Shown here piece after piece: positions 36,301 through 51,300 of a stretch of DNA of 64,000 bases. Source of the stretch: Spongilla lacustris. Lineage: Eukaryota > Porifera > Demospongiae > Spongillida > Spongillidae. The notes below the pieces were generated by a model. It was not told the DNA's origin and made no database searches. It saw only the letters and a list, made by a program, of their open reading frames with translations. Positions within the stretch are counted from its first letter, which is position 1, and every line of letters begins with the position of its first letter. The DNA is taken from the NCBI GenBank assembly GCA_949361645.1, contig OX442415.1:14549235-14613234 (forward strand), written 5' to 3'. A program made the position numbers and the translations under genes.

Positions 36301-39300
36301 AACAGCGTACACGCCTAGATCTGCGTGCATCAATACTTAACATGTGTGATGTGTATGTACATGTATGTATGAGGTGGACATGATGGTGAGAATGACTTGT
36401 GCCCTACACAAGCAGATTTGTCATTGCCATATTGCTGTGCTTGATAGTTGCTATTGGAGCTAATAGAGTAGCTCTGGTGCAGTGCATGCTTTATCCTGAT
36501 GCCCCACACATGCAAAACCTTCCTACACCTGTGCCATTGGTGTTCAGGTGTTCTTTTATGCAGGAGCATATGTGTGTGTGCACTAGTGTGACTGCATGGG
36601 GTGATGTTCAGAGTGTGCATAGATAAAGCACACATACATGTAGGTGTTGTGTGCATGTGACCAGACTCCTCCCCCTCTCCACCACACATGCCCACATTAC
36701 ATATACATGTTTGTACTTCCCATCACATGCAGTTTTACCATGTGATGTGGCAAAGAAATGCCACTCCGCAAGCAATCCCTTATGGTGACACAGGTTAATG
36801 ATATTATAACGATTGTTATATTGCCTTGCACAACCATCTGAATAGTAGTGTACTTTTGTAAGGGAAGGATGGGTTACTTTTATGTTATCCAGCAGCTTTT
36901 TCTGAAAAGCATAGACAGTAGCTGTTGTGTGAACTCTGGTATCACCAACCATGCAATAGCTTTCAACACTAAGGAAGTAGGGGCAACCAAAAGTATGTAT
37001 GGCTTCATGCTTTGTTGTGCTTACATTACAACCACAACTTATTCATAGCAGCTTGTGTTAAGCATGTATAAATAAATAACAATAGTTTGTGAAATTCAGT
37101 ACTTAATAACCATAGATATAGCCAGTTCAATTTTGATCTGAAAATAATCTCTGATGATACAGTTTTCTTATGTATTATTAATTACACTGAAAGGTTTTGT
37201 CCTTTTAACCTGACATGTGCTGCAAATGAAGAAAATCAATTATGAGTTAATTAACCTAATAAAATTATTAATTTTATTGGATAATGAAATATTTCATTGA
37301 TTTAACTTCTCAGTAATACCTTGCACTAAATTATGTGACATATACTGACAGAGATGTTAGCAGTCAAAGATGCAGGGTCAGTGATATAAATATGATGATT
37401 AGTTGACAATATCTTGCAATCAGATAATGCTAATGAGGTGATAATGCATTTGGTTACTTTCCCAATCATGGTGAACATGTGTACTTGAATTCATACAAAT
37501 CTAAGATGGTGTGGTGCCTTTGACTGGGTGATCTGTCATAGATTGACCCACCCCACACACAACACACACACAAGCAAGCACACGCATAAAAGTACATTGC
37601 CCTTCAGAAGGAAGTTACTTCAAACCAGCACGGATCAAGTGCCTATCAGCCATTCCACCTTGTTTCAATAGTTAACAGGTTCATAATGTCACATGCATCA
37701 CTACATATATATTCATTCTGCACCAGTGCTTGCCTTTAAAATACAGTTTGTTCAAGGATGTATCAATTGGTGAGCATCATGTATACTGTTTTGTACAGTG
37801 CTTGCGGGAATGCAGATTTGCTTACACATGATCATGTTGCTTGTTGTGTATGTGTATGTACATGTATGTATGAGGTGGTCATGATGGTGAGAATGACTTG
37901 TGCCCTACACAAGCAGATTTGTCATTGCCATATTGCTGTGCTTGATAGTTGCTATTGGAGCTAATAGAGTAGCTGAGACAATCCATAGTAGAGCACCACA
38001 ACTTTTGCCACGACCCTCTCAAATCCTTTTCATTTTTCAGCAATCTGATAGGGCTCATTGAGATTAGTTATTATGCACAGTTTCACTTTCGGATACACTT
38101 CGGTTAATTGACAATATTTTGTCAACTTCGTAAGCGCCACAAAATTTTGTGATCACTATGACTGTTTTGCAAAGCTACAGTAATGTGTCCATAAGGTTTT
38201 GATTGGAACTGTTACTAACACTAGAATGCACTCACCTCATGGGTGTACACATATGTATGTGTTGTGTGAAAACCTTAATAAACTTAATATTTTGACTAGT
38301 TGTTTTACACTTCTCAAATTATCTCAAAACACCCCTACTCATTTCTCTATTTCAATTTAACCCCATGACAAGATCGGTTATGAAGTAGTTAATGCATTAA
38401 AATTAATTTAGGGTATCCGTTCCGCTAGTAAGTTATAAATTGATTTGTGTCAAAAACATTATGTTTCTTTGAGCTGCCGCTTGACCACAAAGTTTACACA
38501 GACGTAACGAACAGACGTAACTACGATAGAAGGGCGTAGCCCAAGTTGCAAAAGAACGGGAAGGTCACGTTGCACGCTGCGCTACGCTTGCTAATATGCA
38601 CTTTTAGCAGGCATGACACTTCAATTCCGATACAACAATAGTAGCACTCTATAAAGCATAGCAAAACTGTACGTGCTATATTTATCTACTCATATACATG
38701 TGCACAAAGGATCACACCATATGTGTAGTGCTGTAGCAAAAAAAAAAAACTGCTCAGTCCAACTTGAAGGGCTCTTCGAGCGATACAGTATCACTAAGCC
38801 TGTAGCAGTGGGGGTCATTGACCCCCACTGCTACAGGCTTCAAGCTTAGTGATACTGTATCGCTCGAAGAGCCCTTCAAGTTGGACTGAGCAGCTAGTTT
38901 TTTTTTTTTTTTTTTTTTTTGTTGCTACAGCACTACACATATGGTGTGATCCTTTGTGCACATGTATATGAGTAGATAAATATAGCACGTACAGTTTTGC
39001 TATGCTTTATAGAGCGCCACTATTGCTGTATCGGAATTGAAGTGTCATGCGTGCTAAAAGTGCATATTAGCAAGCGTAGCGCAGCGTGCAACGTGACCTT
39101 CCCGTTCTTTTGCAACTTAGGCTACGCCCTTCTATCGTAGTTACGTCTGTTTTAATAGCATCGTTACGTCTGTGTAAACTTTGTGGTCAAGCGGCAGCTC
39201 AAAGAAACATAATGTTTTTGACACAAATCAATTTATAACTTACTAGCGGAACGGATACCCTAAATTAATTTTAATGCATTAACTACTTCATAACCGATCT

Positions 39301-42300
39301 TGTCATGGGGTTAAATTGAAATAGAGAAATGAGTAGGGGTGTTTTGAGATAATTTGAGAAGTGTAAAACAACTAGTCAAAATATTAAGTATATTAAGGTT
39401 TTCACACAACACATACATATGTGTACACCCATGAGGTGAGTGCATTCTAGTGTTAGTAACAGTTTCAATCAAAACCTTATGGACAGATTACTGTAGCTTT
39501 GCAAAACAGTCATAGTGATCACAAAATTTTGTGGCGCTTACGAAGTTGACAAAATATTGTCAATTAACCGAAGTGTATCCGAAAGTGAAACTGTGCATAA
39601 TAACTAATCTCAATGAGCCCTATCAGATTGCTGAAAAATGAAAAGGATTTGAGAGGGTCGTGGCAAAAGTTGTGGTGCTCTACTATGGATTGTCTCAGCT
39701 CTGGTGCAGTGCATGCTTTATCCTGATGCCCCACACATGCAAAACCTTCCTACACCTGGGCCATTGGTGTTCAGGTGTTCTTTTATGCAGGAGCATATGT
39801 GAAATGTGTATGTGTGCACTAGTGTGACTGCATGGGGTGATGTTCATGTAGGTGTTGTGTGCATGTGACCAGACTCCTCCCCCTCTCCACCACACATGCC
39901 CACATTACATATACATGTTTGTACTTCTACACAATAGTTTGGACATTGATAACAATGTAAGCAGGCCTCCCAAGGTTATAGTGACCATCATCCCCATAGC
40001 CACATGTTCAATAACACAGCCAACTACATACACAATGGACTTACTCCAGGTGCTGGAGGTTAGGCCAATGGCAAGCAGCTGTAGATAATGACTTCATTCC
40101 TTCATCACCAATGTTATTAACAGATTAGTGCCCAGATTACGTTACGTTATTGAATACGTTACGGCCCAGATTAAATTTTAAATTTTCTTAGTTTTAATAT
40201 AGTCGGAGCGACACGTCATATAACTTTCAAACGATGAAAGTTTTGTATTGTGAACTTTATGAAAAACGATGCTACGAGAGTTTGGCCTTCTGACGGTGCA
40301 AACCGATCGGTTTGATTACTCGTGAAACAGATACAACTACGGAACGAAGCCATCAAGTAGCGTTCGCGACTGTCATGGCGGCTTGAACAAACAGGTTAGT
40401 GCGTAACTTTGTTGTGTGCACTATATTGACTTTGGTATTCACTTCAAACTACTTACATGTATCTTTCGTGCATGAAAGTGGGTCTATGAGACGCGCACCT
40501 ATCGCATAGGCCTTGGCTAATCCTATCGTTCTGTACGTAGCAATTAGCGGGTTTGTATTGATTGCTAAGAAGTAGCAGGGGAGTTTATTTACTCTTGCTG
40601 CAACACTTTGCACTAGCTATTTTTGACCGTTCTATGTCCACGATGGTGGCAGCTGGTATGTACGTACATGTATGCTCTAATAATAGCGCAAGTGTCCAAG
40701 GAGTAGGGTGAAGTGTGATGGTAATAGTGTGTGCATGTGTGTAGTGTGATGGTGCAAGTGTGTGCATGTGTGTAGTGTCATGGCACAAGTGTGTGCATGT
40801 GTGTAGTGTGATGGTACAAGTGTGTGCATGTGTGTAGTGTGATGGTACAAGTGTGTGCATGTGTGTAGTGTCATGGTACAAGTGTGTGCATGTGTGTAGT
40901 GTCATGGTACAAGTGTGTGCATGTGTGTAGTGTCATGGTACAAGTGTGTGCATGTGTGTAGTGTCATGGTACAAGTGTGTGCATGTGTGTAGTGTCATGG
41001 TACAAGTGTGTGCATGTGTGTAGTGTCATGGTACAAGTGTGTGCATGTGTGTAGTGTCATGGTACAAGTGTGTGCATGTGTGTAGTGTCATGGTACAAGT
41101 GTGTGCATGTGGGTAGTGTCATGGCACAAGTGTGTGCATGTGTGTAGTGTCATGCCACAAGTGTGTGCATGTGTAGTGTCATGGCACAAGTGTGTGCATG
41201 TGTGTAGTGTCATAATGCAAGTGTGTGCATGTGTGTAGTGTCATGGTACAAGTGTGTGCATGTGTGTAGTGTCATGGTACAAGTGTGAGCATGTGTGTAG
41301 TGTCATGGTACAAGTGTGTGCATGTGTGTAGTGTCATGGTACAAGATGTGTGTAGTGTCATGGTACAAGTGTGTGCATGTGTGTAGTGTCATGGTACAAG
41401 TGTGTGCATGTGTGTAGTGTCATGGTACAAGTGTGAGCATGTGTGTAGTGTCATGGTACAAGTGTGTGCATGTGTGTAGTGTCCTGGTACAAGATGTGTG
41501 TAGTGTCATGGTACAAGTGTGTGCATGTTTGTAGTTTGGGTACTAGTGTGCACATGTTGTAGGGATGGTATTAGTGTGTATATGTGATGGTACTAGTGTG
41601 CTCATGTGTGTAGGAGGGAGGAATACAGAGTGACGTCTGGTGATGTGAAGCACTGGATTGTGGCTCAAAGTATAACCTTTATCCCATGTGTAGCCCACTT
41701 CAAACATTTCAAATGCTAATTTCCCTCCATCATAGGTTACACTTTCCATCCCTACTACTGCTCGCTGGACAAGCTGGAAGTATCTGGAAACATGCCCTGG
41801 CATCCTCCCTTGTGAATGTCCGCTTCCGTTTATTTATATGGAAATTCATTATTTGTGTATGCCGCTGATTTATTGCGGTAATTGTCACCTTTTTTGTGGG
41901 AAATTTTTCAACGCAACCTTTAAAACAGAACCTTGGAAACTGAAGCCCTAGGTGTGGCGAAGCTTCGTATCTAATGTTAGGTCTTGAAAGCTAACCGTTG
42001 CGTAACGCCGCTATTGTACAGTCCACTATTGCATTTGGACGCTTCCGCGCGTCCGTGGGACTTCAGTACATTGACGCGTGAACGCGCCCGTGGGCACTAA
42101 TCTGTTAAATGATAGGCTATGCGAAAGAACAGACACCAATCATTAGCAGTACAGTGTGATGGCCACTCCCCTCATACCATACCATCATGGGACAATGTTT
42201 TATCAATAATTCATATCACATACAGATTAACGAAATCCTAGTCTGGGGACCAGATGACAGGCATTTAGCAGTCAGTCTGGTCAATCATGTACACGTACTT

Positions 42301-45300
42301 GTTCTGTTGTTTATGTTTGATATCTTTGTTATTATCATTACCAGTTGGCTGGTCACCTTTGCATAGTGGCCACATAACTATAGTCATTGATATGTGGCTG
42401 CTGTACAAACAGTTCTGACTCATCTGTGTACAAGTACAGTGGTCATTTATGTTTGGCTCCAAGGTAACTAGGCTCCAAATCAGATAATATAACCAGTTTG
42501 TAGAAAAGTAGTTATAACAACATGAATTTCATACTAACATAAAAGAACCAGTATTCCTACATGGCCAGACTGACCACTAATCCCAGAATTCCTAAAGAAC
42601 ACACCTCGACACCATGATGTGAACGTTGGGAACTACATGTACTGTACCACCATATGTAAGGTACCTAACACCTCTGTGGTGTGCATCAAATAGGAACATG
42701 TTACCATAACCCTCCCTATGTGAAGTACAATGTAAGAATTCTGCCATCATTTGGCCCCAATTAAAGCACATGTTGTATGCATTTGCACCAAGACATGACA
42801 GGCTACTGAGGTACTTCTAAACCTGATTACATAGACTAGGGTCAGGGTATTGTTACATAATTGTGCCTTCCACATTTATACATGTGTTTGATGGTTGCAC
42901 ACAGTCTTTACATTTTGATTGTTTGAAGCTCTCAACATGATGAGTTCACCATGCCCATGCCACCCCACTCATGGCAAGCTGTGCAAGGTAATTTTAACAC
43001 TCTCATTACGTGTATGAGTCACAACACGTGCACACAACACGCACAAGTGAACACACACAACACACACACAAGTGAACACAACACACACACAAGTGAACAC
43101 ACACAACACACACACACACACAAGCGAACAAACACAACACGTGCACACAAGGTACCGTTTAGGGGGCTAAACAGAGTTTAATGGGGATCTAGTAATTCTC
43201 CATCAGCATTTGCGGGCAGACGTTTGCGAATATTCAGGCTCATTGCCTTAAGCGGACGCGAGCATTATCCAGCCCATTGTTACCCTTTGTGCGCCATGGC
43301 TGGCTTGTGAGATTATATGCACACTTTGGCAGCCTACCAGCACTCCCCGGTGCTTCAGGAGAGCTTGTCGGTTCGCATCACCCTCCCTCCCCCCCTGCAT
43401 CACCTTTGTACCCCTTCTGTGTATTTCTTACTTGCTGTCATGCCTATTCATATTAAATGCAGCCAGGGCGGGTCCCTACCGGGCTTGACCTTCTAACTTG
43501 GGGACCCAAGCCTGGGCCAGCGTCCTGGCTTGGTACACAGGTCACCCAGCTGGTGGCCAGTGCCACCATCTTGTGCCTGTCTCCCCAAGTCCCCCCCCCC
43601 CCCCCCACATGACCTAACAAGCCACACATGGCTTGGCCTCAGGGACTCCCAGCTGGTGACCGGCATCACTCATGGGAGCTCACCATGGCCAACAGGTCGG
43701 AATTGCAGGGTCACAGCTCAGGGGGGTTGTCGCCCTGGCCCCCTATTCTCGCCAATCAGTCAACTGGGCATGTTGGGGGACCTGAGCACAGAAGCATGTA
43801 CACATGCAGCTGGGGAGCTTAGGGCTCAGGTGCCTACACCTACTTAGCCTGGGGAAGGTACTAGGCATGATAACCCACATGCAAGTGAACACACACAACA
43901 CGTGCACACAATACACACAACACATGCACACAACACACACAACACGTGCACACAAAACACACACGAGTGAGAACACACAACACACACACAAGTGAACACA
44001 CACAACACACACACAAGTGAACACACACAACACACACACAAGCAAGCACACGCATAAAAGTACATTGCCCTTCAGAAGGAAGTAATTTCAAACCAGCACA
44101 GATCAAGTGCCTATCAGCCATTCCACCTTGTTTCAACAGTTAACAGGTTCATAATGTCACATGCATCACTTCATATATATTCATTCTGCACCAGTGCTTG
44201 CCTTTAAAATACAGTTTGTTCAAGGATATATCAATTGGTGAGCATCATGTATACTGTTTTGTACAGTGTTTGCAAGAATGCAGATTTGCTTACACATGAT
44301 CATGTTCCTTTGGAGAGCCAGTATTATTTAACGCCATCAAAGTTGGTGTGCCCACAATGTGACATTGAGATAATTGTACCAACTAAGCACAGGTTAGTAT
44401 AAATAATGATGGAAGGTGTACAGCAGGCTCAACACATGGACCTGCAGATACACATAACATGATGCAGGGCAGTGTACCACTACATGTTCATGATCAAGCA
44501 TGCATGCTCACATGAGCTACTGTATGAAATACATTGTGTGTGCATGTTTTGCAGGCATACTGCACCATCTATAGCCCTGAGATATCAAAGAAAGGGCATT
44601 GTTGAAAGCTGTCTCTGAATATTCAATTCACTTTAAAGACTATACCACATTGGCTTGGGGAATGTAATTAGAGGTAAATATGAATGTCATAGGGTTTAGA
44701 CAGCTTATGGCTAAGTACACTGACAGTTTTCCTAACACCCAATGAATGTGCCTTATTCTCGATATAATGATGGAGCACAGTATTGTTACATGTACTGCCA
44801 ATGTAAATCTTATCAGCACAGTCATGTGATGTTTTGCTTGGTATAAGGAATGCAATTTGGCCTCAATTAAAGTAAACATTGGAACCAAGACATGACAAGC
44901 CTGTGTTGGTAGCCTACCCCAATCCTCCCTCTGCTAGCCAAATCCTCCCTGTGCAGTGATGCCCCATACACTGTATGAGGAACAGTTACCATTACCACCA
45001 GTTTCAGCCATTAACCAAACATACAGTGATCAGTAACAACTTATATGTGAGCATCTCATTAAAATGTGTACTTGTGTGTGTTCCAGCCTGCATCAAACAT
45101 CACCTAATGGGGCTGTACCTTTGGGCCTCACACATGACGCCACAACCATGTTTTAAATAAGCACTGAGTATCCATGCCCTTGGGTACCCTAAAACATGTT
45201 TGTGGCATCATGTGAGGCCCAAAGGTGTATAGCTCCATCTTCTTCTGTTTGACACTGGCTTAAACACACAATGCAGGACACAGTAGGCATTTTATAGAGA

Positions 45301-48300
45301 TGATGAGGGGAAACCCCAGCCCAACTAATGCCAGAGAGGGACCTGAGGAGTCGTCTGTATCTACTGCTACCAACTTTGCAACACACAGTGATTAAGAACC
45401 AAGCAAAGCAAACGGAATCAAGATTTGGGCTACAGTAAGAAACTTTGAAGTTGGGGATACAGTAGTAGTTTGGGACCATCGTGGTACAGCACAAGCTAGA
45501 TGGGTACAAGGAGTGGTGGAGACCTACATGTACATGTACAGTGGTGTAGTGAGGGTGTTGGGTTCCCAGGGTCATAATGCAATAATGGCACCCCCCGCCC
45601 CCATAGCCCAAGAGCACCCGTTGCACTTGGCCAAATCTGAATACCGGTGGGGGGGGGGGGGGGGGGGGATGGTGGGGGGAGTGCCCTTGCTTTTGACGAA
45701 GTACGAATATGGACACAGAGGGACTCCTCCCCCTCTCCACCCCACAGCCGGCCCCACATTACATATACATGTTTGTACCTCCACAGAATAATTTCAACAT
45801 TAATAACCATGTAATCAGGCCTCCCAAGGTTGTAACAAGAATCCCCCTCCTCCCCTTCCCCTTGGGTAGCCACATACACAATAAAACTTACTTCAGCTTT
45901 TGGAGGTTAGTCCAATGACAAGCAGCTTTAGACATTGCTATCATTCCTTCATCACCAATCTTATTACGTGATAGGCTGTGGGAAAGAACAGACACCAACC
46001 ATAAGCCATCAAGATTGCAGAACATTTACCATGCATAGTCATTTGAGTTGCAATGCATACGACAAATCGCCCGTAAGTTGCCCCGTGTATGCCAGCTTTT
46101 AGACTCGCAACTCGCAAGCCAGACCTACATGTACTTCATTATTGAACAGGAACACAAACTGGGCTATCTATATTTTTAGCATGTTTCTACAGAATTATGA
46201 GGCTTAATTATTGCAAAAGTCTGCCCCAGAACCCCCTGGGCGTTGATGGGGGAGCTTACAGCGCTCCCTCCTGCTCCCACCCCCACTCTTAATCAGTTCC
46301 ACATTATTGTTTTCCCGAACCCCCCCGTCTCCCAACCAGACTACGGGCCTGATGTAAATGTACTTTTTCTGCATGTCTGATAACTTGTTATTATGTATAC
46401 TAACACTACAGTGAAATCTGCATTAGTGGTCACCTGAGTTGGCTGGTTAGTTTTTGTTGATATTGCATGTATATGATATTCATTAAGCACAAAACCAGCT
46501 ACTGCAAACAAAAATCACTTGACTGTTAAAAAATTGACGAGTATGGTTTCATAGCTGATGAATATCATATCAAGTTTTAGCCATACATCGTATGTACATT
46601 GACTATAGTCAATCTCAAGCGAAGACGTTCCCGATTACAGCACAGTAAACTTCCCTTTCGCAGGCAATGCTTCATTTCAAGACATGACCAATCAAAGCAC
46701 ACCTATGGTATTTCTAAACCTGATTACATAGACTAGGGTCAGGGTATTGTAATATAATTGTGCCTTCCACATTTACATGTGTTTGATGGTTGCACACAGT
46801 CTTTACATTTTGATTGTTTGAAGCTCTCAACATGATGAGTTCACCATGCCCATGCCACCCCACTCATGGCAAGCTGTGCAAGGTAATTATAAACACTCTC
46901 ATTACGTGCATGAGTCACAACACACACACAACACACACACACACAGCACGTGCACACAACACACACATGTGAGCACACACAAGCGAACACACACACACAC
47001 AACACGTGCATACAACAAGTGTGCAATGTAATTTTAAACACTCTCATTACGTGCATGAGTCACACAACACACACACAACACATGCACACAACTAACACAC
47101 AACGCGAACACACAACACACACACAAGCGAACACACACAAAACGTGCACACAACATACACACAACACACACAAGCAAACACACAACACACACACACAAGT
47201 GAACACACACAACACACACACAAGTGAACACACACAACACACACACAAGCGAACACACAACACGTGCACACAACACACACACGTGAACACACACAACATG
47301 TGCACACAACACACACACACAAGCGAACACGCACAAACAAATACATTGCCCTTCAGAAGGAAGCAACTTCAAACCAGCACGGATCAAGTGCCTATCAGCC
47401 ATTCCACCTTGTTTCAACAGTTAACAGGTTCATAATGTCACATGCATCACTACATATACATGTATATTAATTCTGCACGAGTGCTTGCCTTTAAAAGACA
47501 GTTTGTTCAAGGATGTATCAATTGGTGAGCATCATGTATACTGTTTTGTACAGTGTTTGCGAGAATGCAGATTTACTTGCACATGATCACGATATGCTTT
47601 GGAGAGCCAGTATTATTTAACACCATCAAGTTTGGTGTGCCCACAATGTGACATTGAGATAATTGTACCAACCAAGCACAGGTTAGTATAAATAATGATG
47701 GAAGGTGTACAGCAGGCTCAACACATGGACCTGCAGACACACATAACACGATGCAGGGCAGTGTACCACTACATGTTCATGATCAAGCATGCATGCTCAC
47801 ATGAGCTACTGTATGAAATACATTGTGTGTGCAAGTTATGCAGGCATACTGCCCCATCTATAGCCCTGAGAGATCAAAGAAAGGGCATTGCTGAAAGCTG
47901 ACTCTTAACATTGAATTCCCTTTAAAGACTACACAACATTGGCTTGGGGAATGTAATTAGAGGTAAATATGAATGTCATAGGGTTTAGACAGCTTATGGC
48001 TAAGTACACTGACAGTTTTCCTAACACCCAATGAATGTGCCTTATTTACCATACAATGATGAGCACTGTTTTGCTGTCTATATGATATTCATAAGCCACA
48101 AAACCATACATGTACTCCCATGTAAATCTTATCAACACAGCCATATTGTGATATTCTAAGGTACAAGTGAAACAGCATCTCCAGCTGCAAGTGATGAAGG
48201 GACAACAGTGATCTGCAAGGAAGCCTATTTGTAATTGTAGGTGTGGTCAATTGTCAATTATATAATGATTTAAAGGGGCGCTCCCGGAAAATGGGCGTGT

Positions 48301-51300
48301 TTGAAGGCGGAGGGGGGGTTTGACCTAGCCCTTGATTTTTGGGATGGTGTTTATAACTTTTTCCTTTGCCCCCCCCCCCCCCCCCCCCTTGGTACCAAGT
48401 GAAATAATTATTTTAGCAAAGGAGTGATTACCTCTTGAGGGAGCAGGTACTGTATTGTTGTCTATATGATATTCTTAAGCCACTAAACCATACATGTACT
48501 CCCATGTAGATCTAATCAAGTGTTTTTAAACAAATCACATGACTGTTGAAACATTGACATGGAGTGTGGTTTTGTAATATCATATAAACAACAATATCAA
48601 CAAAAATACATCAGAACAACTTCAGTGTAGACAGTTCCCAGACCCTACTCCTTGCAGGGTCCCCTGACTACTCTGCACAGGGGACACATAACCAATGTCA
48701 TGAGTATGTGGCTGCTGACAAACAGATGTGAGTGAGGCAGCCAACTGGGCATTTATTTTTATACCAGATTAAAGTACCTGACACTTCTGTGGTGTGCACC
48801 AAATAGGAGCACATTACCACAACCTCACTATGTGAAGAATTTTGTACTCATTTGGCCTCAATTAAAGTACACATTGGAACCAAGACATGACAAGCCTGTG
48901 TTGGTAGCCTACCCCAATCCTCCCTCTGCTAGCCAAATCCTCCCTGTGCAGTGATGCCCCATACACTGTAGGTGGATACATACATGTACATGAATCAGTT
49001 CTAGCTGTACTGATTACCCATGATACTGTATTTTCCATACAACAGGTACCATTACCACCAGCTTCAGCCTCTGCACTTTATCCATTTACTGACATGGACA
49101 TGTATGACCTCAGTGCCTTGTTCCTCCATTAACCAAACCATACAGTGATCATTAACAACTTACATGTGAGCATCTCATTAAAATGTGTACTTGTGTGTGT
49201 TCCAGCCTGCACCAAACATCACCAGATGGGGCTGTACCTTTGGGCCTCACACATGATGCCACAACCATGTTTTAAATAAGCACTGAGTATCCATGCCCAT
49301 GGGTACCCTAAAACATGTTTGTGGCATCATGTGAGGCCCAAAGGTGTATAGCTCCATCTTCTTCTGTTTGACACTGGCTCAAACACACAATGCAGGACAC
49401 AGTAGGCATTTTAAAGAGATGATGAGGGGAACCCCCAGCCCAACTAATGCCAGAGAGGGACCTGAGGAGTCGTCTGTATCTACTGCTACCAACTTTGCAA
49501 CACACAGTGATTAAGAACCAAGCAAAGCTAACTGAATCAAGATTTGGGCTACAGTAAGGAACTTTGAAGTTGGGGATACAGTAGTAGTTTTGGACCATCG
49601 TGGTACAGCATAAGCTAGATGGGTACAAGGAGTGGTGGAGACCTACAGCGTAGCGAGGGTGTTGGGCGCCCGGGGGCATAATGCAATAATGGCACCCCCC
49701 GCCCCCATAGCCCAAGAACACCCCTTGTGCTTGGCCAAATCTGAATACGGGGGGGGGGGGGGGGGGGGGGGTGTGGTGCCCTTGCTTTTGACGAAGTAGG
49801 AGTATGGACAGAGAGGGACTCCTCCCCCTCTCCACCCCAAAGCCGGCCCACATTACATATACATGTTTGTACCTCCACAGAATAGTTTCAACATTGATAA
49901 CCATGTAATCAGGCCTCCCAAGGTTATAACAAGTATCCCTCCTCCCCCTTCCCTCCTCTGGACCCCTTTGGTTAGACACATACACAATAAAACTTACTTC
50001 AGCTCTTGGAGGTAAGTCCAATGACAAGCAGCGTTAGACATTGCTATCATTCCTTCACCACCAATGTTATTAAGTGATAGGCTGTGGGAAAGAACAGACA
50101 CCAACGATAAGCAGTACAGTGTGATGGCCACTCCCCACATATGGGTCAATGTTTTATAAATAAATCATATCACACATGTGCAAGGAGTAGGGTCTGGGAA
50201 CTCATCTGTACCAAAGTTGTTTGGATGAGTTTTTGTTGACATTGTATGTTTGTGATAATCATTAGCCACAAAATCAGCTTCTGCAAGCTAAAATCATGTG
50301 ACTGTTTAAAAGATTAAGTTTGACATGAGTATGGTTTCATAGCTTATGACATCATATATCAACAACACAGCCATGTACATGTATTGTTTTGCTTGATGTA
50401 AGGAATGCAATTTGGCCTCAATTAAAGTACACATTGGAACCAAGCCATGACAAGCCTGTGTTGGTAGCCTACCCCAATCCTCCCTCTGCTAGCCAAATCC
50501 TCCCTGTGCAAAACATGTTTTAAATAAGCACTGAGTATCCATGCCCATGGGTACCCTAAAACATGTTTGTGGCATCATGTGAGGCCCAAAGGTGTACAGC
50601 TCCATCTTCTTCTGTTTGACACTGGCTCAAACACACAATGCAGGACACAGTAGGCATTTTATAGAGATGATGAGGGGAATCCCCAGCCCAACTAATGCGT
50701 GAGAGGGACCTGAGGAGTCGTCTGTATCTACTGCTACCAACTTTCCAACACACAGTGATTAAGAACCAAGCAAAGCTAACTGAATCAAGATTTGGGCTAC
50801 AGTAAGGAACTTTGAAGTTGGGGATACAGTAGTAGTTTGGGACCATCATGGTATGGTGGGGGGTGCCCTTGCATTTGTCAATGTACTAATATGGACAGAG
50901 AGAAGGACAATCACCACTGGCAAGACAGAACAAAGACTGGGAGGGCAGTAAAATGACCAAATAGATTTACAGACAAATATAGGATGTAATGTTACAATGA
51001 TAGTTCCACACATGCCCAGATCTGCATGCATCAATATGTGATGTGTAATGTTATCACTGGCAGAGCCAGGATTTGATTGTAGGGGGGGGGCCAACTTAAG
51101 GCCGATTCAACCATTTGGAAGGGGGGGGGGGGGGGGGGGTGCTGTCCGCTGTCGGCCGAAACACCCGCTCGTCAGAACTAGTCCGCTTGCCATCAAAATA
51201 ATATTACTTCTATATACATGCATAGCTATAGCCCGCAAGCATGAGATAACACTTGGCAACCGCGGGACATCCATTCTAAATGGGGCACCCACTGCCCATC

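Larger units (their letters stand above)
40045..42116 (-). pseudogene. LRR exon split by a transposon
   Basis: Bases 40045-40120 and 42109-42116 together make an 84-nt LRR exon with the same acceptor and donor positions as its paralogues. It would read an LRR with NNIGDEGMKSLSTAACHWPN. The element 40121-42104 plus one TTAA copy separates the first 8 bases from the rest. Because LRR exons share one phase, skipping this exon would keep the frame. Confidence 0.85.

Noticed and set aside
45189..45740. A 183-codon minus-strand open frame repeated at 49308-50027 and 50556-50849
   Set aside because: It is antisense to the gypsy integrase fragment and hairpin; the plus strand gives the recognisable motif.
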